14,141 nucleotides of DNA, from NCBI GenBank assembly GCA_903921135.1, contig CAIXOY010000172.1, positions 1 to 14,141 on the forward strand, written 5' to 3'. The stretch comes from an uncultured Gammaproteobacteria bacterium. Its GTDB lineage: Bacteria > Pseudomonadota > Gammaproteobacteria > Pseudomonadales > UBA5518. The notes below the pieces were generated by a model that worked only from the letters and a program-made list of their open reading frames with translations, was not told where the DNA came from and searched no databases. The position numbers and the translations under genes are program-made. This document shows, one piece after another, positions 1 through 6,505 of the stretch; within the stretch, counting starts at the first letter, position 1, and the number at the start of each line of letters is the position of its first letter.

Positions 1-224
1 CAGCCCTGGAGGTAAAGCCCGGCTGTGTTCCTGAGGTAGCCCAGGTTATCGAGGCTGAAGGCACCGGCGCGGGTGAACATGCGGGTGTCGGTGACCTGCA
101 GGTTCTCGGCCCGCTCGGTGACCACAAAAAAGCCCTGGCCGGCGATGCCGAGGTCAGTGTTTGAGGTCGTGCGCTGCAGCCGTCCGTCCTGGCTGGTGAA
201 GTGTCGCGCTGTGGCCATCACGCC
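1..224 (-). pseudogene. flgE: Fragment of flagellar hook protein gene (FlgE-type), both ends missing
   Basis: Read on the minus strand from about base 224 down to base 1, the sequence is open and encodes a flagellar hook/rod signature: a Thr-Asp-Leu-x-Ile-x-Gly-Gln-Gly-Phe-Phe-Val-Val segment, then Phe-Thr-Arg-Ala-Gly-x-Phe-Ser-Leu-Asp, then Asn-Thr-Ala-Gly-Leu-Tyr-Leu-Gln-Gly at the window edge. These are conserved in the N-terminal third of FlgE/FlgF/FlgG proteins, and the Tyr-Leu-Gln-Gly ending resembles alphaproteobacterial FlgE most. The hook protein forms the extracellular universal joint of the flagellum. The 3' part lies beyond the window; the 5' part is absent, because from about base 220 onward the plus strand encodes BchD instead. 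The exact breakpoint is blurred, since the antisense of the BchD Pro/Glu linker reads as Gly/Ser here. Family is fairly certain; FlgE versus FlgF/FlgG is less so. Confidence 0.7.
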
Positions 225-1221
225 GCCGGCGGAATCGCCCGAGCCGCCCGAGCCCGAAACCCCGCCCGCATCCCCTGAAGAGAACAGCGACGCGGACCCG
301 GGCGATCCGGGTGATCGCCCTCTGGAGGATCAGGTACTCGAGGCCGTGGCGGCGAGCATTCCCGCGGGCTTGCTCGCGGCACTCAAGGCCGGGCGGGATC
401 GTCGTGCCGCCAAACGCGCTGCCGGCAAATCCGGGGCAGTGCAGCGCGCGCTGCGGCGTGGCCGCCCGATGGGCGCGGTGGCGGGAGATCCGCGACGTGG
501 CGCGCGCCTCAACCTGATCGCCACGCTGCGCGCCGCCGCGCCCTGGCAGCCCGTGCGCCGTCGCGAGCAGGCAGCGCGTACCGGCACATCGCCGCGTGTG
601 TTGGTACGCCGCGACGATTTCCGTATCACGCGCTATCGCCAGCGCTCGGAGACGACCACGATCTTCGTGGTGGATGCCTCTGGCTCTGCGGCGCTGCACC
701 GGCTCGCCGAGGCCAAGGGTGCGGTCGAGTTGCTGCTGGCCGATTGCTATGTGCGCCGCGACCAGGTCGCGCTGATCGCTTTCCGCGGGCGGGATGCGGA
801 ACTGCTGCTCCCGCCCACGCGCTCGCTGGTGCGCGCCAAGCGCAATATCGCGGCCTTGCCCGGTGGTGGCGGTACGCCGCTCGCCTCTGCCATCGATGCG
901 GCGGCGTTGCTCGCCGAGCAGATCCAGCGTCGGGGTGGCACGCCGGGGCTGGTCTTCCTCACCGATGGGCGCGCGAATATCGCGCGGGACGGCACACAGG
1001 GCCGTGAGCGTGCGAACGCCGAAGCGCTGGCCGCGGCCCCGCGCCTGCGGCTTCTGCAGGCGCCCGCGCTGCTGATCGATACCTCGCCGCGCCCCAATCC
1101 CGCTGCCGCGCAACTGGCCGCGGCCATGGGCGCGTCCTATCTGCCGATGCCGCACGCCGAGGCGCGGCGCCTGCGTGATGCCGTGCAAGCGGGCACCGGG
1201 GCGGGCAGACGCCAGCGATGA
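220..1221 (+). CDS. bchD: Mg-chelatase subunit D, C-terminal part only (5' truncated)
   Basis: BchD is the large ATPase-type subunit of magnesium chelatase (BchH-BchI-BchD), which inserts Mg2+ into protoporphyrin IX at the first committed step of bacteriochlorophyll synthesis. The visible part begins in the acidic, proline-rich linker (Pro/Glu repeats at 223-300), continues through an Arg-rich segment and ends with an integrin-I/von Willebrand A domain. The metal site is visible as Asp-Ala-Ser-Gly-Ser at 673-687, a Gly-Gly-Thr-Pro loop near 870 and Thr-Asp-Gly-Arg near 963. About 333 codons are present, whereas family members are usually about 550-600 residues, so the AAA+-like N-terminal half is missing. 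The frame stays open upstream to an ATG at 73, but those codons are the antisense of a flagellar gene, so that start is not genuine. Stop at 1221; bchO follows after 15 bases. Confidence 0.88.
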   Translation, partial: TPPAESPEPPEPETPPASPEENSDADPGDPGDRPLEDQVLEAVAASIPAGLLAALKAGRDRRAAKRAAGKSGAVQRALRRGRPMGAVAGDPRRGARLNLIATLRAAAPWQPVRRREQAARTGTSPRVLVRRDDFRITRYRQRSETTTIFVVDASGSAALHRLAEAKGAVELLLADCYVRRDQVALIAFRGRDAELLLPPTRSLVRAKRNIAALPGGGGTPLASAIDAAALLAEQIQRRGGTPGLVFLTDGRANIARDGTQGRERANAEALAAAPRLRLLQAPALLIDTSPRPNPAAAQLAAAMGASYLPMPHAEARRLRDAVQAGTGAGRRQR

Positions 1222-1236
1222 GCGGGTGGCCTGCGC

Positions 1237-2133
1237 GTGGCTAGCGCCGAGTCCGACTGGCTGCGCATGCGCGCCGAGTGGCCCAACGCGGCCAGCAGCC
1301 GTTTCGTGTCCGCTGGCGGTATCCGCTGGCATGTGCAGGAGGCGGGCGAGGGGCCTGCACTGTTGCTGCTGCACGGAACGGGAGCGGCGAACCATTCATG
1401 GGGCGGGCTGTTGCCATTGCTGGCGGCGCACTTCCGCGTGGTGGCCCCGGATCTGCCTGGCCACGGTTTCAGCTCGATGCCGGGTGAGCGTCAGCTGAGC
1501 CTGCCTGGCATGGCCTCCGCGACGGCCGCGCTGCTGCGGCAACTGGGCGTGACGCCGCAGCTCGTTGCGGGGCATTCGGCGGGTGCGGCCATCCTCACGC
1601 GGATGCGTCTGGACGGGCTCATGGCTCCCGCAGCGCTGATCAGTCTGTGCGGAGCATTGCTCCCCTTCCAGGGCCTGCCCGGGCATATCTTCGCGCCGCT
1701 GGCGCGCGTGCTCGCGGGTCTCTCGCTGGTGCCGCGCGTGTTCGCACATGGCGCGACGCGCGCGGGCGTGGTCGAGAACCTGATCGCCAAAACCGGTTCC
1801 ACGCTCGGCCCTTCTGCGGTGGCGCAGTACCGCTTCCTGTTGCAGAGCCCGCGGCACGTGGCCGGCGTGCTGGGCATGATGGCGAACTGGGATCTGGCGG
1901 CGCTGGAGCGTGATCTGCCGCGTCTGGGGGCGGAGCTGTGTCTGGTGGCCTGCGAGGGTGATCTGACGGTGCCGGTGGCTGTGGCGCGCCGCGTTCAGGC
2001 GTTGGTGCCGGAAGCGGGTCTGGCGATCCTGCCGGGCCTCGGGCATCTGGGGCACGAGGAAGACCCCGCGCGCTTTGCGGCTCTGGTGCTCTCGCTGGCA
2101 CGGGCGAGGGGCCTGCTGGCCGCTCCACCCTGA
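1237..2133 (+). CDS. bchO: Alpha/beta hydrolase BchO, Mg-chelatase-associated
   Basis: This 298-residue alpha/beta-fold hydrolase matches the BchO family, found beside bchI/bchD in photosynthesis clusters; its exact substrate is not established. The early Trp-Pro-Asn...Ser-Arg-Phe-Val segment (residues 15-24), the oxyanion-side His-Gly-Thr-Gly-Ala (46-50) and Pro-Asp-Leu-Pro-Gly-His-Gly (71-77) are typical. The nucleophile elbow is Gly-His-Ser-Ala-Gly (112-116, Ser114). Asp242 in Gly-Asp-Leu-Thr-Val-Pro and His270 in Gly-Leu-Gly-His complete a plausible triad. The only in-frame start that keeps the conserved N terminus is GTG at 1237; an ATG at 1267 would cut into it. The ATG at 1218 is in another frame and stops at once. 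It lies 15 bases after bchD and is probably co-transcribed with it. No membrane segment is evident. Confidence 0.9.
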   Translation: MASAESDWLRMRAEWPNAASSRFVSAGGIRWHVQEAGEGPALLLLHGTGAANHSWGGLLPLLAAHFRVVAPDLPGHGFSSMPGERQLSLPGMASATAALLRQLGVTPQLVAGHSAGAAILTRMRLDGLMAPAALISLCGALLPFQGLPGHIFAPLARVLAGLSLVPRVFAHGATRAGVVENLIAKTGSTLGPSAVAQYRFLLQSPRHVAGVLGMMANWDLAALERDLPRLGAELCLVACEGDLTVPVAVARRVQALVPEAGLAILPGLGHLGHEEDPARFAALVLSLARARGLLAAPP

Positions 2134-2178
2134 GGGGTGGCGTGCCGGGGTGCTTTCAGGCGCGAGCCGCTGTTATGC

Positions 2179-2222
2179 TGTAAAGCAAGTACGACAAAGA
2201 ATGGTGTCAAGCACGGTGAACT
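2179..2222. promoter_or_regulatory. Tandem PpsR/CrtJ-type operators at crtB
   Basis: A perfect TGT-N12-ACA palindrome lies at 2179-2196, ending four bases before the crtB ATG. A second, 5-of-6 copy (TGT-N12-ACT) lies at 2205-2222, leaving exactly 8 bp between them. This pattern is the known target of the redox/light repressor PpsR (CrtJ). The second copy overlaps the first crtB codons if ATG 2201 is the start. A weak -10-like TATGCT at 2174-2179 would be occluded by the first copy; no good -35 is seen. Inference: crtB is repressed by a PpsR-type regulator encoded outside this window. Confidence 0.65.
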
Positions 2223-3322
2223 CCCGTTCGCTGACCGAAGAGCCCCAGTCCCTGCAGTCGCTGGACGCCGACCTCGCGGATTGCCGCGAGGCCCTGCGCT
2301 GCGGCTCGCGCTCGTTCTTCGCTGCCTCCTTCCTGTTGCCCCCCGCCTTCCGCGAGTCCGCCTCCGCGCTCTATGCCTTCTGCCGCGAAGCCGACGACGC
2401 CATCGACGGCAACCCCGATCCCGCAGCGGGCTTGGCCTCGCTGCGCCACCGGCTCGATGTGATTTACGGGCGCGGCAAGCCCGCCCGCGCGGCGGATCGT
2501 GCGCTTGCCGCTGTGGTCGAAGCCCACGGCCTGCCGCGCGCGCTGCTCGATGCCTTGCTTGAGGGTTTCGCCTGGGACGCCGACGGACGCTCCTACGAGG
2601 ATCTCTCTGGCGTCTTCGACTACGCCGCACGGGTGGCGGGCGCAGTGGGCGTGATGATGGCCGTGCTGATGGGCGTGCGTGACCCGCAGGTGCTGGCGCG
2701 TGCCTGCGATCTGGGCGTGGCCATGCAGTTGTCGAACATCGCCCGCGATGTGGGCGAGGACGCCCGCTTCGGGCGGTTGTATCTGCCGCGCCAGTGGCTG
2801 CGCGAGGCCGGCATAGACCCGGAGAGTTTTCTCGCGGCCCCCGAGCCTTCCGCTGCTATCGCGGATATCGTGCGGCGGCTCCTCGCGCAGGCTGATCACC
2901 TTTACCGGCGCGCCGAGAGCGGCATCGCCCGTTTGCCCGTCGGCTGCAGGCCCGGCATTTACGCGGCGCGACTGCTCTACGCGGAAATCGGCGCTGAAGT
3001 GGCCCGTCGCGGCTTTGATGGGGTGAGTGCGCGCGCCGTGGTATCGCCCATGCGCAAGATGAAACTCCTGATGCGGGTGCAGGGCACGCTGATGCTCTCC
3101 ACCGAGCACTTGCAGGCGCCCGTGCTGCCGGAAACGCGCTTTCTGATCGAGGCTGCTGCTGCAGCACCGCTCACCGCATCCACCGCGAAATCCCTCTCTG
3201 GCGGCGCCATACGCCGCGCCGGCCGCAGGCTGGTGTGGATGCTGGAACTCTTCGAGGAACTCGATCGGCGCGAGCGTCTGCGCGCCCTGTCCGCTTCTTC
3301 CGGCGACGAATCCCTCGCCTGA
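2201..3322 (+). CDS. crtB: Phytoene synthase
   Basis: CrtB condenses two geranylgeranyl diphosphates head to head into 15-cis-phytoene, the first committed step of carotenoid synthesis. The squalene/phytoene synthase signatures are present: Tyr-Ala-Phe-Cys-Arg-Glu-Ala-Asp-Asp-Ala-Ile-Asp (residues 58-69, first Asp-rich Mg2+ site), Asp-Tyr-Ala-x-Arg-Val-Ala-Gly (140-147), and Gln-Leu-Ser-Asn-Ile-Ala-Arg-Asp-Val-Gly-Glu-Asp (176-187, second Asp-rich site), followed by Gly-Arg-Leu-Tyr-Leu-Pro. The open frame extends to 2075, but that part overlaps bchO and reads as junk. I chose ATG 2201 (373 residues); GTG 2216 is a real alternative because an operator-like copy overlaps 2205-2222. No strong ribosome binding site precedes either start. 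The usual partner crtI (phytoene desaturase) is not adjacent. The stop is one base from the convergent crtC stop. Confidence 0.93.
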   Translation: MVSSTVNSRSLTEEPQSLQSLDADLADCREALRCGSRSFFAASFLLPPAFRESASALYAFCREADDAIDGNPDPAAGLASLRHRLDVIYGRGKPARAADRALAAVVEAHGLPRALLDALLEGFAWDADGRSYEDLSGVFDYAARVAGAVGVMMAVLMGVRDPQVLARACDLGVAMQLSNIARDVGEDARFGRLYLPRQWLREAGIDPESFLAAPEPSAAIADIVRRLLAQADHLYRRAESGIARLPVGCRPGIYAARLLYAEIGAEVARRGFDGVSARAVVSPMRKMKLLMRVQGTLMLSTEHLQAPVLPETRFLIEAAAAAPLTASTAKSLSGGAIRRAGRRLVWMLELFEELDRRERLRALSASSGDESLA

Positions 3323-3323
3323 G

Positions 3324-4298
3324 TCAGCCTTCCGGGAAGGCGCGCGTCGTGCGCGGCATCCGGAACGGCAGCAGTGTCTGCACCCATCGGCTATTGAAGC
3401 GATCGAGCAACAGGCTCTCGTGGAAGGCCTGTACGCGGGCGCCGGAAATCGAGGCTTCCACCAGCGAGCGGGCGTAGAAGGGCGTGTCTTCGAGCGTGTG
3501 CAGCACGCGTGCGGGCGGGCCTGCCTCGCTGCGGGTTTCCCGCGGAATGCGCCAGATGGTCGTGGTGGCCAGCCGTGTGGGCTCTGGCAATGGCAACTCG
3601 CTCGCCTCGCCATGCCGGTCGAAGCGCAGCGCCATGGCGCGCGAACTGCCATCGCGCAGCCGCTTGTCGTAGAGCACCGCGCAGCCGCCGCCCGGCAGCG
3701 GCGCGCGCGACCAGTCCCAGTCGCTGAAGCCCGCTTCCAGCGGTTCGCTCCCGCGGTTGCTGTCGAAGTAGCCCCTGCCTTTCCACGACAAGCCGGGCTG
3801 ATCCATCGCCACCTCCACGCGGCAATCCGGTGCCACGGGCCACCAGTGGTGTTTGCCTTGCGGATCGAGCCGGTAGCTCTGCGTGCCCAGCGCCGGAGGG
3901 TGTATGCGGATCGTGCCCCGCAGGGGGCGTGGTATCGGCACCGTGATCTCGTGGATGCGGATCTCGAGCCAGCGGCCGTTCCAGGTGAGTGAACTCGGGC
4001 CCACCTGGAAGCGGTCGGCGCTGCGGTGCAAGGCGTCCCGGCCCCGCTCGGTGAGAGCCCAGCGGTGCGGCCCCTCTCCGTACAGAGCCACGTTGATGGC
4101 GCAGTGATGGTCCGGGTCGCCGCGGCCGGCGCGTCTGGCCGCGGCGTAGTAGGGCGAGAACACGCTGCCCACGAAGGCGATCACCGTGAAGCCCAGACGG
4201 CCGTCGTCGCTCAGGGCATCGAAGTACCACCAGAGGTAACCGTTGCGTTCCACCACCCGGTCGAAGCGCGGTGCCGGCAGGGGTTCGGACTCGATCAT
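3324..4298 (-). CDS. crtC: Carotenoid 1,2-hydratase (acyclic carotenoid hydratase)
   Basis: CrtC adds water across the C-1,2 double bond of neurosporene, lycopene and related acyclic carotenoids to give 1-hydroxy derivatives, a step towards spirilloxanthin or spheroidene; it acts at the membrane. The 324-residue protein has the family's features: an N-terminal Gly-Tyr-Leu-Trp-Trp-Tyr-Phe-Asp-Ala (residues 20-28), Phe-Val-Gly-Ser-Val-Phe-Ser-Pro-Tyr-Tyr (42-51), His-His-Cys-Ala-Ile-Asn-Val-Ala-Leu-Tyr (64-73), and a central stretch around 160-205 with Lys-His-His-Trp-Trp-Pro-Val-Ala-Pro and Gly-x-Gly-Tyr-Phe-Asp-Ser-Asn-x-Gly. The start is ATG at 4296-4298 with a GAGGCG-like ribosome site upstream on the minus strand. 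It diverges from crtE and shares its operator region. The next pathway enzyme, crtD (methoxyneurosporene/hydroxycarotenoid desaturase), often adjacent, is absent here. Confidence 0.93.
   Translation of the reverse strand: MIESEPLPAPRFDRVVERNGYLWWYFDALSDDGRLGFTVIAFVGSVFSPYYAAARRAGRGDPDHHCAINVALYGEGPHRWALTERGRDALHRSADRFQVGPSSLTWNGRWLEIRIHEITVPIPRPLRGTIRIHPPALGTQSYRLDPQGKHHWWPVAPDCRVEVAMDQPGLSWKGRGYFDSNRGSEPLEAGFSDWDWSRAPLPGGGCAVLYDKRLRDGSSRAMALRFDRHGEASELPLPEPTRLATTTIWRIPRETRSEAGPPARVLHTLEDTPFYARSLVEASISGARVQAFHESLLLDRFNSRWVQTLLPFRMPRTTRAFPEG
3327..3341. terminator. Short hairpin at the convergent crtB/crtC ends
   Basis: GCCTTC (3327-3332) and GAAGGC (3336-3341) form a perfect 6-bp stem with a 3-base loop, starting five bases after the crtB stop and lying inside the last codons of crtC. 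It could act as a bidirectional end signal for the two convergent genes, but there is no T-run on either side, so intrinsic termination is doubtful. Confidence 0.35.
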
Positions 4299-4348
4299 CG
4301 CGGGCGGCGCCTCTTGCGGGGGTGTAAGGCGGGCTTGTGCCGGCCGAG

Positions 4349-4392
4349 TGTCTAAATTACATTACATCAGGGAGTGTCAGCACAAAAATACA
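4349..4392. promoter_or_regulatory. Two perfect tandem PpsR/CrtJ operators in the crtC-crtE divergent region
   Basis: Two perfect TGT-N12-ACA sites occur at 4349-4366 and 4375-4392, separated by exactly 8 bp. This is the classic paired arrangement bound cooperatively by PpsR/CrtJ at photosynthesis promoters. On the plus strand a weak sigma70-like pair (TTGTGC at 4335-4340, TACATT at 4358-4363, 17-bp spacer) would place the first operator over the -10. On the minus strand CTGACA (complement of 4375-4380) is a possible -35 for crtC, overlapping the second operator. Inference: one operator pair controls both divergent transcripts. The region is clearly AT-richer than its surroundings. Confidence 0.75.
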
Positions 4393-4409
4393 CACGAGCG
4401 CCTAACGCC

Positions 4410-5288
4410 ATGCACACCGCCGATGCCTCGTTCGAGCAATACCTCGTCTCCGTGGTCGACCGGGCTGCCGACACCCGCTGCCCGCCATTGCTGGCGAACG
4501 CGCTGCGCTACACGGTGTTTCCCGGTGGTGCGCGGGTCCGCCCGACGCTCTGTCTGGCGGTTGCTGCTGCCAGCGGTAACAGCGATCCGGTGCTGGCCGC
4601 AGGTGCTGCCGGTGCGATCGAACTGCTGCACTGCGCGTCTCTGGTTCACGACGATCTCCCCTGCTTCGACAACGCCCGTGAGCGCCGCGGCAAGCCCTCC
4701 GTGCACGTGGCCTTCGGTGAGCGCATTGCGGTGCTTGCCGGGGACACGCTGATCGTGACCGCCTTCGAATCCCTCGCGCTCGCTGCGGTGCGGGCCGCCT
4801 CGCCCGAGCGTCTGTCTGCGGTGCTCGGCATCGTGGCGCGCGGTGTGGGCGCGCCGCTCGGCATCTGCGCGGGTCAGGCCTGGGAGTGCGAGCCCACGGT
4901 GGATGTCTCGCTCTACCACCGCTCCAAGACCGGCGCGCTGTTCGTGGCGGCCACCTGTGCCGGTGCGGCTGCCGCGGGTGCAGACCCTGCAGCATGGGAG
5001 TTGCTCGGCGAGCGCATCGGCGAGGGCTATCAGGTTGCTGACGACATCCACGATGCAACCGCCACCGAGGCGAGCCTCGGCAAGCCGGTGGGCCGTGACG
5101 AAGCACTGGGGCGTCCGAGTGCCGTGCGCGAACTGGGTCTGGACGGAGCGGTGCAGCGCTTGAAGCACCTCGTGGAAGAAGGTGCGGAGTCCATTCCCGA
5201 TTGCCCCGGACGCGCGCGCATGCAGGAACTGGTACGCGCGCAAGCCAAGCGCTTCCTGCCGAAGAGCCTCGGCCGTCGTGCGGCCTGA
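4410..5288 (+). CDS. crtE: Geranylgeranyl diphosphate synthase
   Basis: CrtE makes C20 geranylgeranyl diphosphate, used both for phytoene (CrtB) and for the bacteriochlorophyll tail. The 292-residue protein is a trans-isoprenyl diphosphate synthase. It has Gly-Gly-Ala-Arg-Val-Arg-Pro (residues 39-45), the first Asp-rich motif Asp-Asp-Leu-Pro-Cys-Phe-Asp (81-87) followed by Arg-Arg-Gly-Lys-Pro-Ser, Lys-Thr-Gly-Ala-Leu-Phe (173-178), and the second Asp-rich motif Asp-Asp-Ile-His-Asp (211-215, usually Asp-Asp-Ile-Leu-Asp). A GTG at 4374 would add 12 residues but would place the second operator inside the gene, so I prefer ATG 4410. It is divergent from crtC and followed by crtF after six bases, so the two are probably co-transcribed. 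Confidence 0.92.
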   Translation: MHTADASFEQYLVSVVDRAADTRCPPLLANALRYTVFPGGARVRPTLCLAVAAASGNSDPVLAAGAAGAIELLHCASLVHDDLPCFDNARERRGKPSVHVAFGERIAVLAGDTLIVTAFESLALAAVRAASPERLSAVLGIVARGVGAPLGICAGQAWECEPTVDVSLYHRSKTGALFVAATCAGAAAAGADPAAWELLGERIGEGYQVADDIHDATATEASLGKPVGRDEALGRPSAVRELGLDGAVQRLKHLVEEGAESIPDCPGRARMQELVRAQAKRFLPKSLGRRAA

Positions 5289-5294
5289 TCACGC

Positions 5295-6455
5295 GTGAGC
5301 ACGCAGCAGCATGCACTGGGTGCCGAGGTGAAGCCCGCGCCTGCGCGAGCATCGCTTCGCGACCGTTTCCTCGCTTGGCGCGATCGCACGCTCGCGCGCG
5401 CGGATTTCCAGCGCTGGGCCACGCGTTTTCCGCTTACCCGGCCGATCACGCGCCGCCGTGCGCGCGAGCTTTTCGACATCGCCGCGGGCTTCGTGTACTC
5501 GCAGGTGCTCTTCGCCTGCGTCGAGACGCGGCTGCTCGAGATCCTCTCCCGCGGGGCCCGTTCGCCGACCTCGTTGAGCGATGAGATCGGGCTGCCGCCG
5601 GAAGGCCTGCGCCGCCTGCTGGGCGCGGCCGAATCGCTGCGGCTGGTGCAGTGGCGCGACGACGAGACGGTGGGCCTGGGTGAACTCGGTGCCGCGATGC
5701 TGGGCAACCCGGGCATCGCTGCAATGGTGATGCATCACCAGCGGCTCTATGCCGATCTCGCCGACCCGGTGGCCTTGCTCCGCGGTCGCCGTGAGACGCA
5801 ACTTTCGGGCTTCTGGGCCTACGCCGCCGGTGGTGATCGGCACGCGCTCTCGCCGGAGCAGGTAGGTGCCTACAGCGAGTTGATGGCTGTCTCCCAGGCC
5901 ATGATCGCCGACGATGTTCTGGATGCCGTTTCACTTGGTGGGCGCACGCATCTGCTGGACATCGGTGGTGGGCAGGGCGCTTTCGTGTCGGCGGCGCTCG
6001 CGCGTTGGCCGCAGTTGCAGGCCACAGTCTTCGATCTTCCCGCCGTGGCCACGCGCGCCAACGCGCGCTTTGCCGAGACGGGCCTCGCGCAGCGTGCGCG
6101 CGCCGTAGGCGGCGATGTGTTTGCTGACGAGCTTCCCGGTGGCGCCGACGTGGTGTCCCTCACCCGCGTGTTGCACGACCACGACGACGTTCCTGCCCTC
6201 TCGATCCTGCGGGCCGCGCATCGTGCCTTGCGGCCCGGCGGGCGTTTGCTGATTGCAGAACCCATGTCGGCCACGCCTGGCGCGGAGCCCATGGGCGAGG
6301 CCTATTTCGGTTTCTACCTGATGGCGATGGGGAGCGGCCGGCCGCGCTCCGTGGCAGAGCTCGCGCGATTTGCCGAGGCCGCCGGGTTCCGGCGTTGTCG
6401 CGAGGTGCCTACCCACCGGCCCCTGCTCGTGCGCGTGCTCCTGGCGGAGGCCTGA
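5295..6455 (+). CDS. crtF: Demethylspheroidene/hydroxycarotenoid O-methyltransferase
   Basis: CrtF transfers a methyl group from S-adenosylmethionine to the 1-hydroxyl that CrtC creates, giving methoxy carotenoids of the spirilloxanthin or spheroidene series. The 386-residue protein has an N-terminal winged-helix dimerisation domain (about residues 55-170) and a class I methyltransferase domain. The S-adenosylmethionine loop is Leu-Leu-Asp-Ile-Gly-Gly-Gly-Gln-Gly-Ala-Phe (220-230), followed by Val-Phe-Asp-Leu-Pro-Ala-Val and Arg-Val-Leu-His-Asp-His-Asp-Asp, a signature shared with plant-type O-methyltransferases and BchU. The start is GTG 5295, six bases after the crtE stop; no upstream ATG keeps the frame. 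The N-terminal Arg-Phe-Pro-Leu-Thr-Arg-Pro segment (44-50) fits CrtF. In many clusters bchC follows directly; here a promoter region and bchX follow. Confidence 0.92.
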   Translation: MSTQQHALGAEVKPAPARASLRDRFLAWRDRTLARADFQRWATRFPLTRPITRRRARELFDIAAGFVYSQVLFACVETRLLEILSRGARSPTSLSDEIGLPPEGLRRLLGAAESLRLVQWRDDETVGLGELGAAMLGNPGIAAMVMHHQRLYADLADPVALLRGRRETQLSGFWAYAAGGDRHALSPEQVGAYSELMAVSQAMIADDVLDAVSLGGRTHLLDIGGGQGAFVSAALARWPQLQATVFDLPAVATRANARFAETGLAQRARAVGGDVFADELPGGADVVSLTRVLHDHDDVPALSILRAAHRALRPGGRLLIAEPMSATPGAEPMGEAYFGFYLMAMGSGRPRSVAELARFAEAAGFRRCREVPTHRPLLVRVLLAEA

Positions 6456-6461
6456 GGTTTA

Positions 6462-6505
6462 TGTATATTTTGCTTGACACGCATCAAAGTAAACTTAAAC
6501 TGACG
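6462..6505 (+). promoter_or_regulatory. Promoter of the bchXYZ-puf operon with PpsR/CrtJ operators
   Basis: A perfect TGT-N12-ACA operator spans 6462-6479. Its right half is part of a consensus -35 hexamer TTGACA (6474-6479). After a 16-bp spacer, TAAACT (6496-6501) is a fair -10. A degraded second operator (AGT-N12-ACG, 4 of 6 conserved bases) lies at 6488-6505, again exactly 8 bp from the first and over the -10. This layout, a sigma70 promoter bracketed by two PpsR sites, is that of the bchC promoter in Rhodobacter. It lies seven bases after the crtF stop and probably drives bchX to pufC. Confidence 0.75.

Noticed and set aside
73..219. Possible N-terminal extension of bchD from ATG 73
   Set aside because: These codons are the exact antisense of a well-conserved flagellar hook segment and show no BchD or AAA+ features.
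154..1395. Long minus-strand open frame opposite bchD/bchO
   Set aside because: It is low-complexity (Arg/Gly/His-rich) and lies opposite genes with clear catalytic motifs; long antisense frames are expected in GC-rich coding DNA.
2207..3652. 481-codon minus-strand frame opposite crtB
   Set aside because: Antisense shadow; no recognisable domain, and it runs through both crtB and the end of crtC.
4374..4409. GTG 4374 as the crtE start
   Set aside because: It would put a perfect operator inside the gene and add 12 residues not typical of the family; ATG 4410 is better.
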